A DNA stretch of 64,000 nucleotides from CAINEC01 sp046303115 (GTDB taxonomy: Bacteria > Bacteroidota > Bacteroidia > AKYH767-A > OLB10): assembly GCA_046303115.1 (NCBI GenBank), contig JBKCGZ010000026.1, positions 7,932 to 71,931 of the forward strand, given 5' to 3'. Both the position numbers and the translations under genes were made by a program. This document shows, one piece after another, positions 26,895-35,689 of this stretch; position 1 is the stretch's first letter, and the number at the start of each line of letters is the position of its first letter. The notes beneath the pieces were generated by a model that was not told the origin of the DNA, searched no databases, and was given only the letters and a program-made list of their open reading frames with translations.

Positions 26895-27000
26895 TAATTT
26901 TGCGTATGGGGCGGAGGAGTGGTGGCCCCCTATGAAACCGTATTGTTGATTAATAGTTTCGCATAAAAAAGTCCAGATAAATTATTCTTACCTGGACTTT
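26895..27000 (+). ncRNA. Candidate structured small RNA (promoter element, two hairpins, terminator-like hairpin)
   Basis: A GC-rich island in an otherwise AT-rich gap. An exact -7 element TAATTTTG (26895-26902) is followed five bases on by GGGG at 26908. Hairpin 1 pairs 26905-26912 with 26925-26932 (one mismatch) and shows a purine-rich loop, GGAGGAGTGGTG. Hairpin 2 pairs GAAAC (26934-26938) with GTTTC (26956-26960), extended by TAT with ATA across a two-base bulge. Hairpin 3 has perfect nine-base arms (26968-26976 and 26992-27000). No known RNA family is recognised. No clear -33 box is seen, and the T-run after hairpin 3 is weak on this strand, so an RNA in this direction is a proposal. Confidence 0.35.
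26968..27000 (-). terminator. Terminator of the choice-of-anchor B / T9SS gene
   Basis: Arms AAAGTCCAG (26968-26976) and CTGGACTTT (26992-27000). On the minus strand the hairpin is followed by six T, placed 20 bases after the stop at 27020. Confidence 0.8.
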
Positions 27001-27019
27001 GTAATTAATAATTTTTAAT

Positions 27020-29374
27020 TTATTCTTTCACTAATTTCAGACTCTTTGAACTGCCATTAGCATACTTTAATTGCAATGTGTAAATCCCCGATTTAAGTTC
27101 TTGTCCGATATTCAAATTAATATTAACCCCTTCTAAATCTTTTCGCTCAACAACTTTGCCTAAAATATCGTAAACTTCAAGTGAGAATTTTCCACCTTGA
27201 TTATTAACGATAGTTATTTGTGAATTATTTGCAAATGGATTTGGCTGTGCAGTTATTGTAGTTAAATTATTTTCATTGGATTGCAAACTAGTAAGGTTGC
27301 TAATTACAAAATTATCTAAACCACCTTCTACAATATTAAATGTCGGACCGGGATCGCTGATGTTTACAATTAGACGCATCGTCGAAGTAAGAGGAAGCAA
27401 GCTACCAATCTGATAAGTTTGATTAAGCCAGGTACTTTGGCTAGGTTGACCTGCATAGGTGCGTTCTAATAGGATAGTTGATGATCCATTTGTAAGATAA
27501 ATACTCATTGTATCATCAGGGGCGCCATTAGTAAATCCTCCGTTATAAAACCATCTTTTATAGCTTAGTGTTGCGTTTGAAGTATTACTTAAATCAAAAA
27601 TAGGGGAGGTTAAAATGGTTGCACCTTGGTCTACATCATTATCCCAAGGACCACCACCACCATTATCAGTGACATAACACTGCTCGCCACAATCGCCAAA
27701 TACATCATTTCCAGGGTTTGCAATATTATTCTGACTATTGGTCTGAATTGGAATACATCTCTCCCATGCATTAGGTGATGGACCGCTAACTGTCCAACCA
27801 AAGTCTAATGAGAAATCATCATAATAACCAGGGGTCAATGTAAAACTTAAAGGTGTTGCATCGACTTGTGAGAAGGAGCAAATTGTTTGATAGCCCCACT
27901 TACCAACAGTGATTGAATAGTTATCAGGATAGAATCCAATCAAAGAATACTGACCTGCCGCATTTGTTGTAGCAGTAACATCGAATTGAGTATTTGAAAA
28001 ATGAACAGTTGCATTAGCAATCGGAGCTCCCGTTAATGAATTGGTAATAGTGCCTGTAGCCAATACAGTTGAAAAGCTAACTAGTTGCACATCGAGACTT
28101 GTTAAAATTCCACTTTGTAAGTTAACACCTGAAATTGTCTTTGATACATATCCTGGCTTTGAAAATTGAACATCATAAATTCCGGCTTCAGCAAGACCAG
28201 TTTTATACTCACCTGTTAATTTACTTTGCTTACTGATATTGGTATTTAAAATTTGAACGGTGACATTGTTGAGCGGCATTCCTGAAGTAGAATCTGTTAC
28301 AATACCTTCCAAATAACAACCTCGTACATACGTAGGCGTTAGTACAAACAATCCGTTGTCAATATCGGAACAAACTATATTACCTGAGGGTAAAAATGGA
28401 TAAACTCCCCAACAGCCGCTAAACCCTCCTCCAGATCCTTGGGGATAGGTATCGTAACTGCCAACAACAATCATGTTATCAGGTCTGCTAACATCTACAA
28501 TGGCAATCCCATCTTTATACCAGCTAACAATTTCAAAATCATCAAGAGTATGCGTGTTATGAATAATTGATCCCGAACCAGGCGTTAGTTGAATTCTTCC
28601 AAGTTCAGTTATATTGTTTACGTCGGAAATGTCATATGCAGCTAGATATGAATCGTTAACTTCATCGGTGGTGAAAAGTATATTACCCGAATCATTTAGC
28701 CAAGAATTATGTGTGAATTGACTCGGCGTACTTTGAGTAGTTATTAAAATTGGGTTTGATTTATTGCTCACATCCATTACAGAAAAATAACCGTCATAAA
28801 TATGACATCCATATAAAATGTCATTTCTTACATAGCCATCGTGGATGTAAGTCCCCGGGGTGTGACTAAGATAATTTGGATTCCACGGATCAGCTAAATC
28901 CAAAATCAATGCTGACCCATTAAATAAATTGCTACCGTATAGATAACAATATCCGTTATCAATATGTAATGCATGAATTGTATTTAATTGGTTATTGATT
29001 GCTGCATCTCCAGTATAATATTTTATAGGTACTGAGTCAGGTAAATACCCTAAATTCAGAATTTGTAATCCATCGCAACATCCTTCAGTAGTTACGTAAG
29101 CATAATTTTGCCATGTTTTAACCTCTCTCCAATCTGAATTAATCCCTGGGATGTTGAATTTTATAACTGGATTGGCTGGATTTGTAACATCAACTATCGA
29201 CAAGCCTGTAAATGTCCCTACTAATGCATATTCATTACCTAAACTATCTACATAACCACCGATATTTGATAAGGAATAGTTATAAGGCAAATTGGAACGT
29301 AAACTGACATTTAATTGGGCAGATAACTGTAGGTAGGATAATAAAATAGAGACAATTGCTAAGAATTTTTTCAT
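27020..29374 (-). CDS. Secreted choice-of-anchor B protein with T9SS type A sorting domain
   Basis: Large surface or secreted protein. The ATG at 29374 is used instead of one at 29440 because it begins the signal peptide (MKKFLAIVSILLS to LSAQ). The first 330 residues are LVIVD-type propeller repeats of the choice-of-anchor B group (GLSIVDVTNPANPV, LILDLADPWNPNYL, FSVMDVSNKSNPIL, IAIVDVSRPDNMIV). Two carboxypeptidase-regulatory-like domains follow (EGIVTDSTSGMPLNNVTVQI and TGTITNSLTGAPIANATVHF, each with a YSL/YKT and GY turn). Next is a jelly-roll-like region (DQGATILTSPIFDLSN), then a type A T9SS sorting domain (AQPNPFANN, LEVYDILGKVV, LKSGIYTLQL). Length 784. Probably adhesive or structural; no enzyme motif seen. 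Confidence 0.87.
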   Translation of the reverse strand: MKKFLAIVSILLSYLQLSAQLNVSLRSNLPYNYSLSNIGGYVDSLGNEYALVGTFTGLSIVDVTNPANPVIKFNIPGINSDWREVKTWQNYAYVTTEGCCDGLQILNLGYLPDSVPIKYYTGDAAINNQLNTIHALHIDNGYCYLYGSNLFNGSALILDLADPWNPNYLSHTPGTYIHDGYVRNDILYGCHIYDGYFSVMDVSNKSNPILITTQSTPSQFTHNSWLNDSGNILFTTDEVNDSYLAAYDISDVNNITELGRIQLTPGSGSIIHNTHTLDDFEIVSWYKDGIAIVDVSRPDNMIVVGSYDTYPQGSGGGFSGCWGVYPFLPSGNIVCSDIDNGLFVLTPTYVRGCYLEGIVTDSTSGMPLNNVTVQILNTNISKQSKLTGEYKTGLAEAGIYDVQFSKPGYVSKTISGVNLQSGILTSLDVQLVSFSTVLATGTITNSLTGAPIANATVHFSNTQFDVTATTNAAGQYSLIGFYPDNYSITVGKWGYQTICSFSQVDATPLSFTLTPGYYDDFSLDFGWTVSGPSPNAWERCIPIQTNSQNNIANPGNDVFGDCGEQCYVTDNGGGGPWDNDVDQGATILTSPIFDLSNTSNATLSYKRWFYNGGFTNGAPDDTMSIYLTNGSSTILLERTYAGQPSQSTWLNQTYQIGSLLPLTSTMRLIVNISDPGPTFNIVEGGLDNFVISNLTSLQSNENNLTTITAQPNPFANNSQITIVNNQGGKFSLEVYDILGKVVERKDLEGVNINLNIGQELKSGIYTLQLKYANGSSKSLKLVKE

Positions 29375-29519
29375 ATAAGAGGTATCTTGATTGTTTTGGA
29401 GGTGTAAATGTATTGAAAACCTTTGTATAACAAAAAGCAAAGATGTTGGTTTGATGTTTTATAAGATTAAATGGTAACTGTTAAATAATTGATAATGTCA
29501 TTACAATTTAGTTGGAATA

Positions 29520-29551
29520 TTTGAAGGTTATCTATTTCTTTTATTATTTTG
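29520..29551 (+). promoter_or_regulatory. Candidate promoter of the M13 peptidase gene
   Basis: TTTG at 29520-29523, 20 bases, then TTATTTTG at 29544-29551, one mismatch from TAnnTTTG. The chosen ATG is at 29572; this placement supports it over an upstream in-frame start that would precede the promoter. Confidence 0.45.
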
Positions 29552-29571
29552 GTGCCTCAAAAAACTGTATT

Positions 29572-31605
29572 ATGTCAAAATTTAAAATGTGTTTAGGAGT
29601 TTGTATTGCATTAGGTGTGGCTTTATCGGCTGCATTTATGGCTGATACAACTCCTTTGAAAGGAATTGATTACAGCGCTATTGATAAGTCTGTAAAACCT
29701 AATGATGATTTTTACCATTTTGCTAGTGGCACTTGGCTGAAAAATAATCCTGTCCCTGCAGATCAAAGTCGTTGGGGAAGTTTCGATGTTTTAGCAGATG
29801 AAAACAATAAAAAAATCAGAACTGTCATTGAGGAGGTTGCTAAAGATAAGACTGCAGCCAAGGGCACGCTACGACAGAAACTTCGTGACTTTTATAATCT
29901 TGCTTTGGATTCGGCAAAAGCTGATGCCCAAGGTATATCAATGATAAAGGGAGATATAAGTCGCATTTCCTCAGTAGCTACAAAAGAAGATTTAATTGTT
30001 TGTATGGCAGAAATGGGGTCTAAAGGTGTTGATAATGCGTTTGGATTTTATGTAAGTCGTGATTTAAAGAACAGCTCTAAGAATATACTTTATTTATCAC
30101 AAAGTGGCCTTGGATTGCCAGATCGCGATTATTATTTAAAAGATGATGAACGTAGTGTTTCTATTCGTAAATCATATGTTAATCATATATCAAATATGTT
30201 TAATCTTTTAAGTTATTCTGAATCAAATAAGGTGGCAGAATCTATTTTGGCATTGGAGACCAAAATTGCAAATATATCTATGTCTAGAGTAGATATGCGT
30301 GATGAAGAAAAAACATACAATCCAAAATCAATAGGTGAATTAGCATCGATGAGCCCTGCTTTTAATTGGCAGCTATATATGAAGACTAATAAAATTCCTT
30401 TTAGTGATATGATTGTTGTTAATCAATTGGATTATTTCAGTGGTTTTTCAGATGTTTTTCAAAATACGGATTTAGCAACATGGAAAGATTATTTAATTTG
30501 GAAATATATCTCTGGTTTTGCAGGACAATTAAGCAGCGATTTTGTCAATGAAAGCTTTAATTTTAATGGTAAAATTCTTAACGGGACTCAAGTTATGCGT
30601 CCGAGATGGAAGCGTGCTGTTTCTGCTTGTGATGGTTCAATTGGTGAAATTGTTGGTCAACTATATATACAGAAATATTTTAGTCCGGATCTTAAAGTGA
30701 AGGTGAATGCAATGGTGAAAAACATTCTTGCTACTTATAAGGTTCGCATCACTAAGTTAGACTGGATGAGTGATTCGACTAAAGCAAAAGCACAAGAAAA
30801 ACTGGCTAAGTTCAATACCAAGCTAGGCTATCCCGATAAATGGAGGGATTACTCTAAGTTGGATGTTAAGGATGATTCTTATGTTTTAAATGTACAACGT
30901 GCTGAAGCATTTGGATACAGAGAAATGATAGATAAACTTGGAAAGCCGGTTGACAAATCAGAATGGCAAATGCTACCGCATCAAGTAAATGCATACTACG
31001 ATCCTACTTTAAATGAAATCGTTTTTCCTGCAGCAATTATGCAGCCTCCTTTCTATTATCCCGGTGCTGATGATGCAACAAACTATGGCGCACTAGGGGC
31101 TGTTATCGGACATGAAATAACGCATGGTTTCGATGATCAAGGTTGTAAATATGATGGAAATGGTAATATGTTAAATTGGTGGGGTGAGAAAGATAAAATT
31201 CAGTTTGATGATCGTGCAAAAACATTGGTTGACTGCTTCAATAAATACGAAGCTTTACCAGGCGCTTTTGTTAATGGAGAATTGACAATTGGAGAAAATA
31301 TCGCTGATTTAGGAGGACTAAGTACTGCTTATTATGCGTTGCAAATGGCGAATGAAGGTAAGAAGCCTTTGACAATCCAAGGATTTACTGATGAGCAACG
31401 TTTCTTCCTTGCATTCGCTCAGGTGTGGAAACAAAATATCAAAGATGAAATGTTACGTAAGCGTTTACTTACTGACGTGCACTCACCAGCGAATTTCCGT
31501 GTGTTAGGTACATTATCAAACATGACAGAATTCTATAAAGCCTTTGGAGTTAAAGATGGCGATAAAATGTATAGAAGTGATTCTGAAAGAGCAAAAATCT
31601 GGTAA
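29572..31605 (+). CDS. M13-family zinc endopeptidase (neprilysin/PepO-like)
   Basis: Exported zinc peptidase acting on small peptides. The ATG at 29572 starts a signal peptide (MSKFKMCLGVCIALGVALSAAFMA); an in-frame start at 29512 would add residues upstream of it and lies inside the putative promoter. Catalytic residues are HEITH (His514, Glu515, His518) and the third zinc ligand Glu575 in ENIADLGG with Asp579. Substrate-binding NAYYDPTLNEIVFPAAI and the N-terminal VKPNDDFYHFASGTWLKNN are typical. The C-terminus ends MYRSDSERAKIW, the usual family ending (full-length C-terminal tryptophan). Length 677 is normal. A terminator separates it from the convergent typA gene. Confidence 0.95.
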   Translation: MSKFKMCLGVCIALGVALSAAFMADTTPLKGIDYSAIDKSVKPNDDFYHFASGTWLKNNPVPADQSRWGSFDVLADENNKKIRTVIEEVAKDKTAAKGTLRQKLRDFYNLALDSAKADAQGISMIKGDISRISSVATKEDLIVCMAEMGSKGVDNAFGFYVSRDLKNSSKNILYLSQSGLGLPDRDYYLKDDERSVSIRKSYVNHISNMFNLLSYSESNKVAESILALETKIANISMSRVDMRDEEKTYNPKSIGELASMSPAFNWQLYMKTNKIPFSDMIVVNQLDYFSGFSDVFQNTDLATWKDYLIWKYISGFAGQLSSDFVNESFNFNGKILNGTQVMRPRWKRAVSACDGSIGEIVGQLYIQKYFSPDLKVKVNAMVKNILATYKVRITKLDWMSDSTKAKAQEKLAKFNTKLGYPDKWRDYSKLDVKDDSYVLNVQRAEAFGYREMIDKLGKPVDKSEWQMLPHQVNAYYDPTLNEIVFPAAIMQPPFYYPGADDATNYGALGAVIGHEITHGFDDQGCKYDGNGNMLNWWGEKDKIQFDDRAKTLVDCFNKYEALPGAFVNGELTIGENIADLGGLSTAYYALQMANEGKKPLTIQGFTDEQRFFLAFAQVWKQNIKDEMLRKRLLTDVHSPANFRVLGTLSNMTEFYKAFGVKDGDKMYRSDSERAKIW

Positions 31606-31627
31606 GAATAAAATAATACAGGTAATA

Positions 31628-31660
31628 AAAAAGGGAGCAACTTTAAATTGCTCCCTTTTT
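31628..31660 (+). terminator. Bidirectional terminator between M13 and typA genes
   Basis: Thirteen-base perfect arms, AAAAAGGGAGCAA (31628-31640) and TTGCTCCCTTTTT (31648-31660), with a seven-base loop. A/T flanks suit both convergent genes. Confidence 0.93.
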
Positions 31661-31681
31661 ATTTATTTGATGTAATGAAGA

Positions 31682-33493
31682 TTAAATCGCTTCTTCCTTT
31701 CTGCTCATACGCTTTCTCACATTCTCATCTAAATGCACTTTACGCATACGTAATGATTTCGGAGTGATTTCTAAGTATTCATCTTTCTCGATGTATTCCA
31801 TACACTCTTCTAAAGAGAACTTAACCGCTGGTGCAATTCTAACGTTATCATCACTACCTGATGCACGCATGTTAGTTAATTTCTTTGCTTCACAAACGTT
31901 AATTAATAAATCATCAGGGCGAATATGTTGTCCAATAACTTGTCCTGCATAAACACTCTCAGCCGGATCAATAAAGAAGAAACCACGGTCTTGCATTCTG
32001 TCAATTGAATATGGAGTAGCAACACCTGATTCTTTCGCTAATAACACCCCCGAAATACGTCCAGAGATTGGACCTTTCCAAGGTTCATAGCTCTTGAAAC
32101 GGTGAGCCATTGTAGCACGTCCTGCTGTTGCAGTAAGTACGTTACTACGTAAACCGATTAAACCACGAGCTGGGATTTCAAACTCTAAATGTTGTAAATC
32201 ACCTTTAGGCTCCATGATTTTTAATTCGCCTTTTTTCTGTGTTACTAATTCAATTACTTTTCCAGCAACCTCATCAGGAGTATCAACCGTTAAATTTTCA
32301 ACTGGCTCGTAACGTTGTCCATCAATCTCCTTCGTGATAACCTGTGGTTGTCCTACTTGTAATTCATATCCCTCGCGACGCATTGTCTCAATTAAGATCG
32401 ATAAGTGAAGTACACCACGACCATATACTAAGTAAGAGTCAGGTGAATCAGTCTCCACAATACGCATTGCTAAATTCTTCTCTAACTCTTTGTATAAACG
32501 ATCACGTAAGTGACGAGATGTTACAAAACGACCTTCTTTTCCGAAGAAAGGACTGTTGTTAATAGTAAACAACATACACATTGTTGGCTCATCAACAGAA
32601 ATAGGAGTAAGGGCCTCAGGATTTTCAAAATCAGCAATTGTATCGCCAATTTCAAAGTCTTCAATTCCTGTTACAGCGCATAAGTCGCCACATGTAATTT
32701 CATCTGCTTTTCTACGTCCTAAGCCTTCAAAAACAAAGACTTCTTTGATACGCATTTTTTTAATACTTCCATCACGCTTTACAAGACTTACAGGTTGGTT
32801 TTCTTTTAAAGAACCACGACTGATACGTCCAATCGCAATACGTCCAACATAAGTAGAAAAGTCTAATGATGTAATCAACATCTGAGGCGTTCCTTCATAA
32901 ATTGGTGGCTCTGGGAAATATTCAATAATCTGATCTAATAATGCCGTAACATCAGTAGTTGGGTTTTTATAATCATGTCCCATCCATCCTTGCTTTGATG
33001 AACCATAAACAGTAGGGAATCCTAACTGCTCTTCTGTAGCACCTAAATGGAAGAATAAGTCAAATACTTTTTCGTGTACTTCTTCTGGGCGACAATTTTC
33101 TTTATCAACTTTATTAATTACCAATACAGCTTTTTTACCCATCTCTAAAGCTTTGCTCAATACGAAACGAGTTTGTGGCATCGGACCTTCAAAAGCATCC
33201 ACTAAAAGGATTACTCCATCAGCCATGTTCATTACACGCTCTACCTCACCTCCAAAGTCGGCGTGACCAGGAGTATCGATGATGTTAATCTTAGTTCCTT
33301 TATAATTTACCGATACATTTTTAGCAATGATGGTAATACCACGCTCTCTTTCAAGATCATTGTTATCAAGGATTAATTCTCCCGTTTTTTCATTGTCACG
33401 AAAGAGCTGTGTCTGAAGTAAAATTTTATCTACTAAAGTTGTTTTGCCATGATCGACATGGGCAATAATTGCAATGTTTCTGATTGATTGCAT
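31682..33493 (-). CDS. typA: Translational GTPase TypA/BipA
   Basis: Ribosome-associated GTPase of the EF-G family, involved in 50S assembly and in stress and cold responses. The G domain has the P-loop AHVDHGKTT, switch region RERGITI, DTPGHADF (G3), NKVD (G4) and a SSK-containing G5 segment. Domain II (QMLITSLDFSTYVGRIAIGRI), EF-G III/V-like domains and the TypA-specific C-terminal domain (LMNVCEAKKL-like INVCEAKKLTNMRASGSDD and KSLRMRKVHL) follow. Length 603 matches the family. Unlike most genes here it has a long upstream gap (181 bases). The nearest exact -7 element predicts a leader of about 100 bases, which could allow regulation. Confidence 0.97.
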   Translation of the reverse strand: MQSIRNIAIIAHVDHGKTTLVDKILLQTQLFRDNEKTGELILDNNDLERERGITIIAKNVSVNYKGTKINIIDTPGHADFGGEVERVMNMADGVILLVDAFEGPMPQTRFVLSKALEMGKKAVLVINKVDKENCRPEEVHEKVFDLFFHLGATEEQLGFPTVYGSSKQGWMGHDYKNPTTDVTALLDQIIEYFPEPPIYEGTPQMLITSLDFSTYVGRIAIGRISRGSLKENQPVSLVKRDGSIKKMRIKEVFVFEGLGRRKADEITCGDLCAVTGIEDFEIGDTIADFENPEALTPISVDEPTMCMLFTINNSPFFGKEGRFVTSRHLRDRLYKELEKNLAMRIVETDSPDSYLVYGRGVLHLSILIETMRREGYELQVGQPQVITKEIDGQRYEPVENLTVDTPDEVAGKVIELVTQKKGELKIMEPKGDLQHLEFEIPARGLIGLRSNVLTATAGRATMAHRFKSYEPWKGPISGRISGVLLAKESGVATPYSIDRMQDRGFFFIDPAESVYAGQVIGQHIRPDDLLINVCEAKKLTNMRASGSDDNVRIAPAVKFSLEECMEYIEKDEYLEITPKSLRMRKVHLDENVRKRMSRKEEAI

Positions 33494-33601
33494 GCTAATT
33501 TATCTGCAGTTTGGTTAATTTCCTATTTCTTCCGACTTTTAATCTAAATACAACTAACTGAAAGGCAGCCGAGTACGAATAGGTTGCTAAAATTCGGAGT
33601 G

Positions 33602-33609
33602 CAAAGGTA
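33602..33609 (-). promoter_or_regulatory. -7 element TACCTTTG of typA
   Basis: Exact TAnnTTTG on the minus strand. A minus-strand TTTG lies 23 bases further upstream (33633-33636), a little beyond the usual spacing. It implies a leader of about 100 bases before the typA ATG. Confidence 0.4.
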
Positions 33610-33674
33610 GGGCTTTTCTTTGGGTCTTACGCCAAAAACGAATCAGAATGTGCTAGAAGTAACAATTTGTTTAA

Positions 33675-35051
33675 TCAGGCAAGTAATTTAATGGCCATTT
33701 CATGGGCCTGAACTCTTATTTCGGGAATAGCGGTAGATTCCCATAAAATGCCTCGTAAGCCAGAACCAATGGTAAACAAATTAGGCACTATTTCACCGTC
33801 CTTATTTATGATTTCTCCATTGCCTGTAGCATTAAATCCTAATGATAATGGATCCTTCATGATTAGTCCAGATGCCAACATGTTTTTTAATAAAGGATTT
33901 TCAACCTTATTAAAATCTCCTTCAGGTCCAATACAATTAATAATACGTTGAGCATTTTTGGTAATGCTAGATTCTGTAGATTTATCAAAAAACCGGATTG
34001 TTAAATCATTATCATTTTCCTCTATTACTTCTAATTTCCCAGCGTAAAGTTCTATTTGATTGGAATCGATTAATGATTGAATAAATTCATAAACTTCGTT
34101 AGGTAAACGATGACGGAGTTTAGTCCAACGATGGTTAATATGACGTAAGAATCGATTTTTTTGTTCGATGGGAAGCTCCTGCCAGATTTTCTGTGTAAAT
34201 GGTCTTACAGCTTCTAAAACAGGCTCATGCCATTCGGTATGATCGATAGCAGATCTGATTTTCGACTTTAGCTCGCTATAAATTTCGTGTATGTCAGATG
34301 CTGGTGCTTTCTCCGGATGCGGTACTGATACTCTAGTAACAGGATGGGCCATTGGAATAGCTCCATGTTTGGACACTACTATAATTTTATTTTTAAATCC
34401 CTGATCAATTAAACTTATTACAGTGTCGACCATTGTTAATCCTGCACCTACGATGAAAACGGGTTGGGCCGGGTTGATTTTCTCAACCGCTCTCTCATCC
34501 CATGGATTTATAAAAACTTTACTTGAATGCTTTAAATTAGTAATTCCAGGAAGCGAAATTGGAGGTTGGTTGCCTGTACATAAAACTACTTTTTTCCCTT
34601 TTAATGATTCATTATTTTTTAATTTAATTTGGAATACCCCTTCTTCTCTAATAATATCAATTACTTCATTATTTATTAAATCGAATTGTATATTGTCTTT
34701 TGAAGAATCCAATAAAGATTGGTATAGTTCGTTGAGATAGTCTCCATACATTTTACGAGGTACAAACTGTTCTCCTAAATTTTCATGATGATATTCGCTG
34801 TATTCAGGTTTCGATAATATCCAATTAGTAAAATGGTTGGCATCAGAAGTAAAAGCACTCATTCTTGACACACGAACATTCAGTAAGTGATTATTGTTTT
34901 TAGTAGAATAGGCTATTCCTTTACCTATTGGGTAGCCAGCATTAATCAAGGCTATTGATAAAAAAGAGGTTGCTTTTTCAATTGAATTAGCCAACAAAAT
35001 TAATCCAGCAGCTCCACCACCAACAATAACCAGATTATAGTGTTTATTCAT
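33675..35051 (-). CDS. FAD/NAD(P)-binding protein (NAD_binding_9-type flavoprotein)
   Basis: Cytoplasmic flavoprotein of the FAD-NAD(P)-binding group related to lysine/ornithine N-hydroxylases and FAD-dependent urate-like proteins. The N-terminal dinucleotide site is VIVGGGAAGLILLA. GKGIAYSTKNNNHLLNVRVSRMSAF is the conserved region of this uncharacterised family. A second Rossmann motif, VFIVGAGLTMVDTVISLID, lies in the middle. The C-terminal part has INCIGPEGDFNKVENPLLKNML and a GSGLRGILWESTAIPEIRVQA segment that closes the FAD site. Length 458 is normal. The reaction is unknown. It has its own well-spaced promoter and lies 89 bases from the Rrf2 regulator gene, so joint control is possible but not shown. 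Confidence 0.8.
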   Translation of the reverse strand: MNKHYNLVIVGGGAAGLILLANSIEKATSFLSIALINAGYPIGKGIAYSTKNNNHLLNVRVSRMSAFTSDANHFTNWILSKPEYSEYHHENLGEQFVPRKMYGDYLNELYQSLLDSSKDNIQFDLINNEVIDIIREEGVFQIKLKNNESLKGKKVVLCTGNQPPISLPGITNLKHSSKVFINPWDERAVEKINPAQPVFIVGAGLTMVDTVISLIDQGFKNKIIVVSKHGAIPMAHPVTRVSVPHPEKAPASDIHEIYSELKSKIRSAIDHTEWHEPVLEAVRPFTQKIWQELPIEQKNRFLRHINHRWTKLRHRLPNEVYEFIQSLIDSNQIELYAGKLEVIEENDNDLTIRFFDKSTESSITKNAQRIINCIGPEGDFNKVENPLLKNMLASGLIMKDPLSLGFNATGNGEIINKDGEIVPNLFTIGSGLRGILWESTAIPEIRVQAHEMAIKLLA

Positions 35052-35088
35052 ATTAAGTTTATAAATCCTATAAGATTAGTAGGAGAAA

Positions 35089-35119
35089 CAAATTTAATAC
35101 AATTAAACACTAAATACAA
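35089..35119 (-). promoter_or_regulatory. Promoter of the FAD/NAD(P)-binding protein gene
   Basis: On the minus strand TTG (CAA at 35117-35119), 20 bases, TAAATTTG (CAAATTTA at 35089-35096). Start codon 38 bases downstream. Confidence 0.6.
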
Positions 35120-35140
35120 CTTAAAATTTGTTGAATGAAG

Positions 35141-35617
35141 TTATTTCTTAGGTGAGCGTGATTTTGACTTGGTGGAGTTCGAAGTCTTTTTTTTCAATGC
35201 TTGTTCTCTGATTAAAATATCGTTCAAGCTTAATTTGTCAAGTATTGATCCTGTGGCTTCTCTAACCTCTGAAAAAATATTTTTTAATCCGCAAAAAGCT
35301 TCGTTTTCGCAATCTTCGCATGGTTCGTAATAATTAGAAGAAACACATGGTAGAAGGGCGATAGGTCCATCAAATAATCGTACTACTCTTCCAATTGTTA
35401 CATTGGAAGGTGGGATTAACAGGTTATAACCACCATTCTTACCTTGTTTACTTTTTAAAATTCCATCATGTTTTAAATCAAGCAAAATCGCTTCTAAAAA
35501 TTTTCTTGGAATTGATTCTGCCAATGAAATGGCTGATGTGTGAACAGGAGTTTTAGGGTCTTGCTTCGCAATGTATTCTAATGCCTTTAATCCGTATTTT
35601 GCTTTTTTCGATAACAC
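35141..35617 (-). CDS. Rrf2-family transcriptional regulator with cysteine cluster
   Basis: DNA-binding regulator of the Rrf2/IscR/NsrR family. The winged helix-turn-helix has KKAKYGLKALEYIA, then ISLAESIPRKFLEAILLDLKHDGILKSKQGKNGGYNL, a very typical recognition region. A cluster of Cys91, Cys100, Cys103 and Cys109 lies in the loop where IscR-type members bind an iron-sulfur cluster; four cysteines here make a redox- or metal-sensing role plausible. The start is GTG at 35617, the only good start before the conserved helix. The C-terminus is a basic Lys/Ser tail (KKKTSNSTKSKSRSPKK) of about 18 residues. It is divergent from lpxD. The target genes are unknown. Confidence 0.9.
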   Translation of the reverse strand: MLSKKAKYGLKALEYIAKQDPKTPVHTSAISLAESIPRKFLEAILLDLKHDGILKSKQGKNGGYNLLIPPSNVTIGRVVRLFDGPIALLPCVSSNYYEPCEDCENEAFCGLKNIFSEVREATGSILDKLSLNDILIREQALKKKTSNSTKSKSRSPKK

Positions 35618-35672
35618 GTCACGAATTTAACAATTCAATTGAAGTTTTTCTAATAATTCAAAAATGATAATT

Positions 35673-35680
35673 TATCTTTG
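35673..35680 (+). promoter_or_regulatory. -7 element TATCTTTG before lpxD
   Basis: Exact TAnnTTTG nine bases before the ATG at 35690, giving a very short leader. It overlaps a TTG in frame (35678) that would otherwise be a possible start and so argues for the ATG. Confidence 0.5.
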
Positions 35681-35689
35681 AAGTCAATT

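Noticed and set aside
26912..26949. GGAGG followed by ATG (26932) as a tiny gene in the GC-rich island
   Set aside because: The frame gives only five residues before a stop, and the GGAGG-to-ATG distance is long.
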